This document shows, piece by piece, positions 1 through 64,000 of a DNA stretch of 64,000 nucleotides. The stretch is taken from the NCBI GenBank assembly GCA_947247005.1, contig OX365945.1, positions 11,972,501 through 12,036,500 of the forward strand. The letters run 5' to 3'. A model generated the notes under the pieces. That model ran no database searches. It saw nothing but the letters and a program-made list of their open reading frames with translations, and had not been told where the DNA came from. The first letter of the stretch is position 1. Each line of letters starts with the position of its first letter. A program made the position numbers and the translations under genes. Origin of the DNA: Spisula solida (lineage: Eukaryota > Mollusca > Bivalvia > Venerida > Mactridae).

Positions 1-147
1 ATGTTTATATACCTTTATTAAGCAGCCACCTTCTTAAACCTGTCATGTCCAATGAATCCTTCAACTGGCTGCTTATGACAGGTTTGACTGTACTGTCATT
101 ACATAAGTACGGGATATATTTAATATTGTCATGAGTAAAATACATAC
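1..147 (-). other. ACTN: start of intron 18 (partial)
   Basis: Intron sequence following exon 18. Positions 19-100 contain 'aagcagccacc...ctggctgctta' material resembling a piece at 31310-31440, probably an old dispersed repeat. No exon is visible. Confidence 0.8.
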
Positions 148-57983
<57,836 letters not shown>

Positions 57984-58160
57984 GTTTATGTCTAAAAATC
58001 ACAACTTAATCCGTTTTAAATGGTCCTAAATATCGAATATTTTGTTCAGAAGAGGGGTAATCCTAACCACCCCGACAGAGGCGACGTTATCACGTGACCA
58101 CACAACCGGAAGAAATCGGCGCCTTTCGTCATTGGCTATGTGTCAAAGGTCATATTTTCA
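57984..58160 (-). promoter_or_regulatory. ACTN: alpha-actinin 5' UTR and TATA-less core promoter (predicted)
   Basis: Upstream of the start codon, in gene orientation, lie a CCAAT box (TAGCCAAT, 58131-58138), GGCGCC (58118-58123), an ETS-type CTTCCGGT (58105-58112) and a CACGTG E-box (58091-58096), all within 155 nt of the ATG. No TATA box in a suitable place. This combination is usual for broadly expressed genes. The transcription start is not visible, and an upstream non-coding exon cannot be excluded. Confidence 0.5.
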
Positions 58161-58922
58161 CTGTAGAGACAGTTGTACGCGTATACAACGATGTAGCGGT
58201 ACGCTAGTAATTACTCATGACATGAATTACAGAGTGTTATATTCTGTCGATAATGTGATAATTTGGCACCGATATCAACGATTGCTATCAAGCAGAAATG
58301 AATCAAGGCGATTAGTTCACGATATAATCTATTGTTCCTTACAAATTATTCCTCGCAGATGTGAACAGAAAACCAAAAAAATCTGTAATCTTCTGATATA
58401 TTATATCTACATGCATATGCAATTTTTATCCATTAATTAAGAATTTTTGGTTAATTAGTGCCCTGGCCTTGTAATGAAAAATAGCTCATACCATATGTTG
58501 TGTGCCTTTCTTCAAAAATCATTAATCGACTTATCAAATAAGAATTCTAATAACCTGACCTTATTTAATCCCTAATACACACAGTCATGAGTTTAGACAT
58601 TGCATGTAGCCTACATGTAGGGTCCCTATGTAAATACATACTGCAAAAACGATCCATTGGGATCATAGAGTATTACTTTAGTAATGAAGTAATTCAATTC
58701 ATCCAAAACGCATTTTGCTTCGAAGTCCATGTCTGAAAATAAGTCGATCTACGAACAAAATCAGAGTCGAAATGTTGTGTTGCGAATGGAATGTAAAAAA
58801 TACCAAATGACAATGTTGCAAAATGCAAAAGGATTTGAAGACATGCAAAATAGCGTATTTATTGCATATATGCGTACGCAGACGGGGTAGATCTATGCCG
58901 GGCGACACGTAAATGGGCCGCC

Positions 58923-58949
58923 CGACGTCAATGACGTCAAATCACGTCA
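58923..58949. promoter_or_regulatory. three CRE-like sites in tandem
   Basis: CGACGTCA (58923-58930), TGACGTCA (58932-58939) and TCACGTCA (58942-58949) are spaced 9-10 bp apart, about 0.95 kb upstream of the start codon. TGACGTCA is the full CREB/ATF site. Confidence 0.5.
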
Positions 58950-59594
58950 CAAAAAAGCTGTTCCGTAGCTCGCAGCTCAATTCAATTATTCCATTAAAAA
59001 TGCCGCGACGAGAAATATTTTCATTTCTGGTTTACAGGTGTATGATGTGTATCTCAAGGGCGGTTACAAGGTTTGTGGTGTGTCGGGGGGGGGGGGGGGG
59101 GTAGTGAAATTATCATAATGAAAAAGATGTAAAAATCACCTCTTTACAAACGATAAAATGTACATTGTCTACTTAGAACTTAGACCAGGTGTTCCGAAGT
59201 CAAGTCTTGTATACAGTTGCAAGAAACACACTGTTTTTATAGACTGGTGTTCGAGCTCGGATTTGACTGTGACGTATGATAGCCGTGGCATCTGGTAGAT
59301 TTAGATTTCAGGTGTAATGTCCACTAGGTTATGCAAGATATTTAAAAGTACGACGTTTCTGGTGTTGTTGCGCCGATTTTGTTATGTGTCCAACTTCACG
59401 TCTGACATTCTCGTCTACCCACTTCTGACACCAGAATCATAGGCTCTTAACTAACCACTGATGTATCAGGAAGAAGTCTAACGACGGATCAGAGACCCTG
59501 TTCAATCAAGTCAAAAAATGGACTATCGCACTTTAAATAAGCAACAATAACAAAATACACGCATTGTATTTATATCTTGCTTCAGTCACATGCC

Positions 59595-59707
59595 ACTGTA
59601 TCATTAATTAAGAGTAAAAACAAATTGAAACATTTTTTTTGTCAAATTTATATGATTCATAACCTATATGATTAAAAAATGTTTTTACTCTTAATCAATG
59701 ATACAGT
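59595..59707. mobile_element. 113-bp foldback (ACTGTATCATT ends)
   Basis: ACTGTATCATTAATTAAGAG followed by TAAAAACA at the left is repeated inverted at the right with one mismatch over 28 bp. The interior also pairs partly (attcataacctatatgatt). No coding capacity. Confidence 0.8.
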
Positions 59708-61510
59708 TACCTGTGGGTTCAGTCGATACTAGTATTTGAAATGAAATCCCTCTGTTGATTGAACATTGCAGTTTACTTTATTTCATACATTGAACAACCT
59801 GATATACCGAATTCAGAGTCAGACAGCCATACACCAACTGCCATAGGACTATGCGTTCCATACGTTTGGTTCTCATCTTAATTTCCCAAGACTGTTGTTC
59901 GATCCTCACGGTCGGGATATAATGTGACTGCATAATCACCATCATTATGATTGAAATACAATATGTAGGACTTTGGCCACTGATGACGTATTTTCCCGTT
60001 AAATACCAAATAAATGCATAAATAGCACGAAATTATGATGTAGGTCGGTGGGTGTGTCATTGGTGGAAGACAGTGGTGCGTAAAATGAATCGGCTCGAGT
60101 CATGTGTAAAGTATTTTTCAACGTTTTATTCATGAGTAGATCCCAGGGACATCAATCAATGACCTAACTAGTAGCTGTCAAATGTTGCATAAACAAACAT
60201 GTTGGTTTCTGTGTGTGCGACTTACGGAAACCACAGGCAGTAGTCAAAGGTGACTGTATCGTGATGTAGGCCCGGCCCCTTTTAATGTGTTGATATATTT
60301 CGTACCCTAAAATAAGAAAACTTTGTTTGGGTATATATATATTAGCTGCCAGCAAATTACCTTCTGAGACTAGTTCAGTGATTGTCAAAGTATTTATAAT
60401 GCGATATCTCGTTTAATACATGACCGATTTTGATAGGGTTTTCACATGGTATGAACTACAATGTATATAATATATATATACTGAAATACATGTACTAGTA
60501 TTACTCTATGGACATATCAATTATCAGACTTGTGGGATTTGAATTTACTTTAAAAATGTGACGTGGTATACGGGTATTGCATCACGTCTTAGGAACTTTC
60601 CTTTCTAATCATAATAAAAGGGCCCGCATCACGATACGGTAACATGTGGTAACAAAGGGCTTTCATTACGATACGGTCACCTGTAACAAAAAAGCACGAA
60701 CAAATTGTCAGTGGCTTTGTAAGATAAATGACAAGATTTGTTCCAACAAATCACCTGTAAGCACGTTTGCATAATGGGTTGACAAAAATACGCATGTGTG
60801 CTGCAACTTGCCAAAGTCATTATTGTACTCTTATTATCGTATCGGATACTGAGAAGTACACATAATATCAACCTCAGCATCTTGCCGGGTGTTTCCGACA
60901 ATCTCCGGGAGGATCCGCACGTGGAGATGCAGGGTTTAATTACACTACGTGGTATAATAATAACGATTATTACTTTATTTACAAACAAACACTTCAAATA
61001 GTACACTTTGTTGATAAGACAGATATCTTATTACATATATACATTGTAGTTGAATCATGATTAAAACCGAAGTGAGCAAAAGTAGGCATACATCTTGTAA
61101 TAAGTCCACACGAGTTGTTTCCCTTACTTAGATAAACTTCTCAATGTTCAACGTTGTTTGTATTGTTTGTTCTTATGTTTATGAACTTGTTTTGTTTACG
61201 TTATATAGGACATGAGTTATACAATCATTTGCGATATTTGTATATTATATTGTTCAAATGATTTATTCATGGCCTATTGTACGTATATAATTACGACAAT
61301 CTTGTTTGCGTGGTATTTCGAAGACTTACGCGATTATGTTTGTCGGAACACACTCTTTTTTTACTTTTCTGTAACGACTGACTGTTGGTCGTCGGGGTGC
61401 ACTTGGATGCCATGTAAAGAAACCAACCTATCTCCATGGTATCGTGTGCCCTGTACGTCACATGTAGCACAAGGATGCCCATAACATTAAGGTCTGTCCA
61501 TTCTTAGTGT

Positions 61511-61535
61511 TGTCCTGTCCTGTCCTGTCCTGTCT
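61511..61535. repeat. (TGTCC)n microsatellite
   Basis: Four to five copies of tgtcc. Confidence 0.9.
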
Positions 61536-64000
61536 TTTCTCAGTATTTATGTATTGTTTTCTGAAATTCATTCCCTTGTCTTTGAACAAGCCTGTTAAAG
61601 CAGTGACATTTTCGTTGGTTAAAGCAGCAAATCTTACCGAATATTCCTCTTGGTCAATTGAATTTGAAGCCTGTTTTGTTTCACCTGTTATAATTCAGTT
61701 CCGTTGTCTTTTAATGTGTCGGGATTTCGTTTCACAGGTTGCTATTGATGGAGAACCTAGTTTCATTGCGAAAGTTTTACTAGTACTTTCATGTGTCTTT
61801 ACCAAGACACTACATGTTAAACTATTTTCATCATTCGGCTGTTATCAGTACCACCATCTGATCGTATATGCTAGACCGACAGATAAGAAATCAAGACTTG
61901 ACCGATGCTGATTTTTACATAGAAACATATAGGAACAAATTAATAAATGCTTATTTAAACCATTTTTGCTGTATACTGTGACAATAGTGTTGATATCAAC
62001 GTATAGTTTAATTCTTTATCTATCCAACTGTATAATTCTATTCGTTATTACTGTATATATTCTTGCTTCCTTTTTCTGTTTAATTGACCCACTATTTTCC
62101 CTTCATATACCAAATACATCATATAGCAGAAACGTTCCAATTCGACAAACCTGCATACTTTAAGCGTTTATTTAACGCCTTTTTGTTTGACATAACACTA
62201 TAATGTTGATATTACAAGGTTAAACATATGATAATAAAATAATGCATGAAAATTCAGTAAAATAGGACCGTTTCTTCTTGCTTCCTTTTAATTCGGAAAA
62301 TGACCCATGAAATAACTGAAACATAAACACTGCCGTCCTTAATAGTAAATCAGCAGTCAACAAGATTCACACCAACTACTGGTACTCAATATATCGTTGT
62401 GTAATTACATTGCTACTCAATCACTGATGAAACCTATATGAAACTTAGCCAATGAAAATTAGATTTAAATAAATTAAAAGTATTTCACTGTATAATTTTA
62501 CGAAGTAGGGCCTAGTTGAAATTAATTGTGAAAATGTTCATTTAATAATTATATTTTCAAGTAACAGATGTGTTTATTTCACAGCACTGCGTTTAAACCT
62601 GACTAGGTCGTTAATAAATTGACAAGTAAATGTTTTTTGTCATTTCACATTATTTATCAAAACATGTATAACTACTAATAACATTATAGGCACCTAAATA
62701 TTGCTATGATCTTACAGAGAGTGTAAAGACAGATAAAGATAGAAATCGGTTCTTCTACCAGAAACAGCATGATAAGGCAATGTGTTAATTGATACCCCAC
62801 TTATACAAATTTGTCTGTGAAAATGGATCTAACGGCATCATTACTTTAGACGTTTTAGACAAAAAAGTACGTTAATTACAAAGGACTTTTAAACAAATGT
62901 AATTTATTTAGTTTATTGATATCGATAATACCGTTGTAAATGGTTAGACAATAAAAGCTGTATGTGTGTATTATACTCATTAATTATGTAACCACCAATG
63001 CATATGTTCTAGATATATCAATCTGTTCTCCATGGTGTTAATTTGTTCCTGACCTAGCACTGATAAGTCGCGCCTGGCTAAAACTATTTAGTTAGAAAAA
63101 TCGACATGCTTGTTTTTTAGAGAACGCTATACACATCTGAACTATCAGGGAATTCCATAAAGAATGATTTTGGTTCCTTGAGAAAAATGTAACATCTGAA
63201 ATCCAAAACATTAAAACCTTATGAAATAACCATCATACAAAACGTTAAATTTAATATATAAACTATTTTGTTCCTATATATTTTCGATAATGATTTCGAA
63301 TTGCAGTCAAGTTATATTATATACACATATGTGTCCAAACCAAAAGCAGTGAATTTGTCTTGATAATGGACCATTTGTGTTCATACAATTAAGATTGGAT
63401 TTTTAAGATGATCTAGAATCATAAAATTGACAGGAACGTCAATGTGTCAGATTTATATCGTTGCACATGAGAAAAAAATTATCGTATGGCTAGTTTTCAG
63501 CATGGGTACCGAGTCAGTGAAGTACATTTGGTAAATTATATGTTTCCGTTTACTAGTACATATTGACTTGTTTCTATATCTTTGAAATTAGTATCTTGTT
63601 GTGGCATGTATATCAACCCAGGCAAAACACGATTATTTATTATAAAAAATATTCGAATCTCTCCAAAGCTGAAATGTTATTACTTCTGTTCCATTAGGTT
63701 ACTTCTTATGCATGAAGAAAGGTTTTACAAACTCTAACCTTTACGTTGTTTGTAAACAATAATCATTTAAATGTGCACGAAGTATTAATGTGTGTAAATG
63801 TGAGTAACAGGGGTCGGACCAATATTAGCAAGGATTAACCACCAAAATAGTGTAAATTGATTAACAAAGTCAATGGTGATGTCTGCGTTTTGATATAGTC
63901 AGGTTGCCTCAACATTCAACACATAACAATCTCTGTCCATGTACAACGTAATCAGGCACATGCACTTAATTAATTACAACTGTGCGATACGTGTATGGTA

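Larger units (their letters stand above)
58161..64000. other. 5' flank, no gene recognised
   Basis: AT-rich sequence upstream of alpha-actinin. It includes the CRE cluster, a run of 17 G (59084-59100), a foldback (59595-59707), a tandem duplication of 'acgatacggt.ac.tgt' near 60613-60680 and a TGTCC run near 61511-61535. ORFs of 134, 132 and 109 aa show no recognisable protein. Confidence 0.7.

Noticed and set aside
58042..58440. 132-aa plus-strand ORF, divergent from alpha-actinin
   Set aside because: It overlaps the predicted promoter, is basic and unstructured, and matches no family I know. A divergent transcript remains possible.
61507..61911. 134-aa plus-strand ORF in the 5' flank
   Set aside because: No recognisable domain; begins in a TGTCC microsatellite. 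RNA-seq would be needed to revive it.

Overview
This window is AT-rich animal DNA that looks like a bivalve mollusc. The evidence is a compact set of conserved exons in long repeat-filled introns, dispersed repeats ending in '...gcaaagcaatataccccc...ggggggtataaa' and '...gacggacagac...tataccccccttacaactcgttg' of the kind I know from bivalve genomes, tRNA-derived SINEs, and frequent TGACCTTGACCTTGA-type repeats. There is no bacterial-style gene packing.

One gene fills almost the whole window: alpha-actinin, on the minus strand. The start codon is at 57983-57981. Eighteen consecutive coding exon positions run leftwards to 148, and the C-terminal EF-hand exons lie beyond the left edge. Joined, they give about 732 residues: an acidic N-terminus, CH1, CH2 and spectrin-like repeats 1 to 4. 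All splice junctions I checked are GT-AG and the reading frame closes at every join. Almost all listed ORFs in the window are shadows or repeat artefacts.

The most interesting finding is that two exon positions are tandemly duplicated as in-phase, equal-length alternatives. In CH2, exon 5a (20053-20131) and 5b (18789-18867) are both 79 nt. At the spectrin repeat 1/2 junction, exon 9a (13916-13992) and 9b (13769-13845) are both 77 nt. Using neither or both members breaks the frame, so each pair must be mutually exclusive, allowing up to four isoforms of actin-binding and rod region from one gene. The 9a-9b intron is only 70 nt and begins with a GU-rich tract. The 5a-5b intron holds three UGCAUG (Rbfox-type) motifs and a perfect 19-bp inverted repeat, and a 32-bp minisatellite starts about 20 nt beyond the 5b donor.

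The introns are rich in mobile elements and satellites. Intron 4 (20132-30836), just upstream of the CH2 pair, contains a near-identical 702-bp inverted repeat (22105-22806 and 27203-27903) around a 3.4-kb, 42-bp-unit minisatellite. It also holds two copies, in opposite orientation, of a small foldback composite; one is interrupted by a 925-bp Tigger/pogo-like element with a clean TA duplication, and the other supplies the empty site. Other MITE-like elements with TIRs lie at 1164-1775, 4669-4899, 14975-15391, 43719-43848 and 59595-59707. The 5' flank has a TATA-less promoter-like cluster (CCAAT, ETS, CACGTG) at 58091-58138 and a triple CRE-like cluster at 58923-58949. I see no second protein-coding gene in 58.1-64.0 kb.
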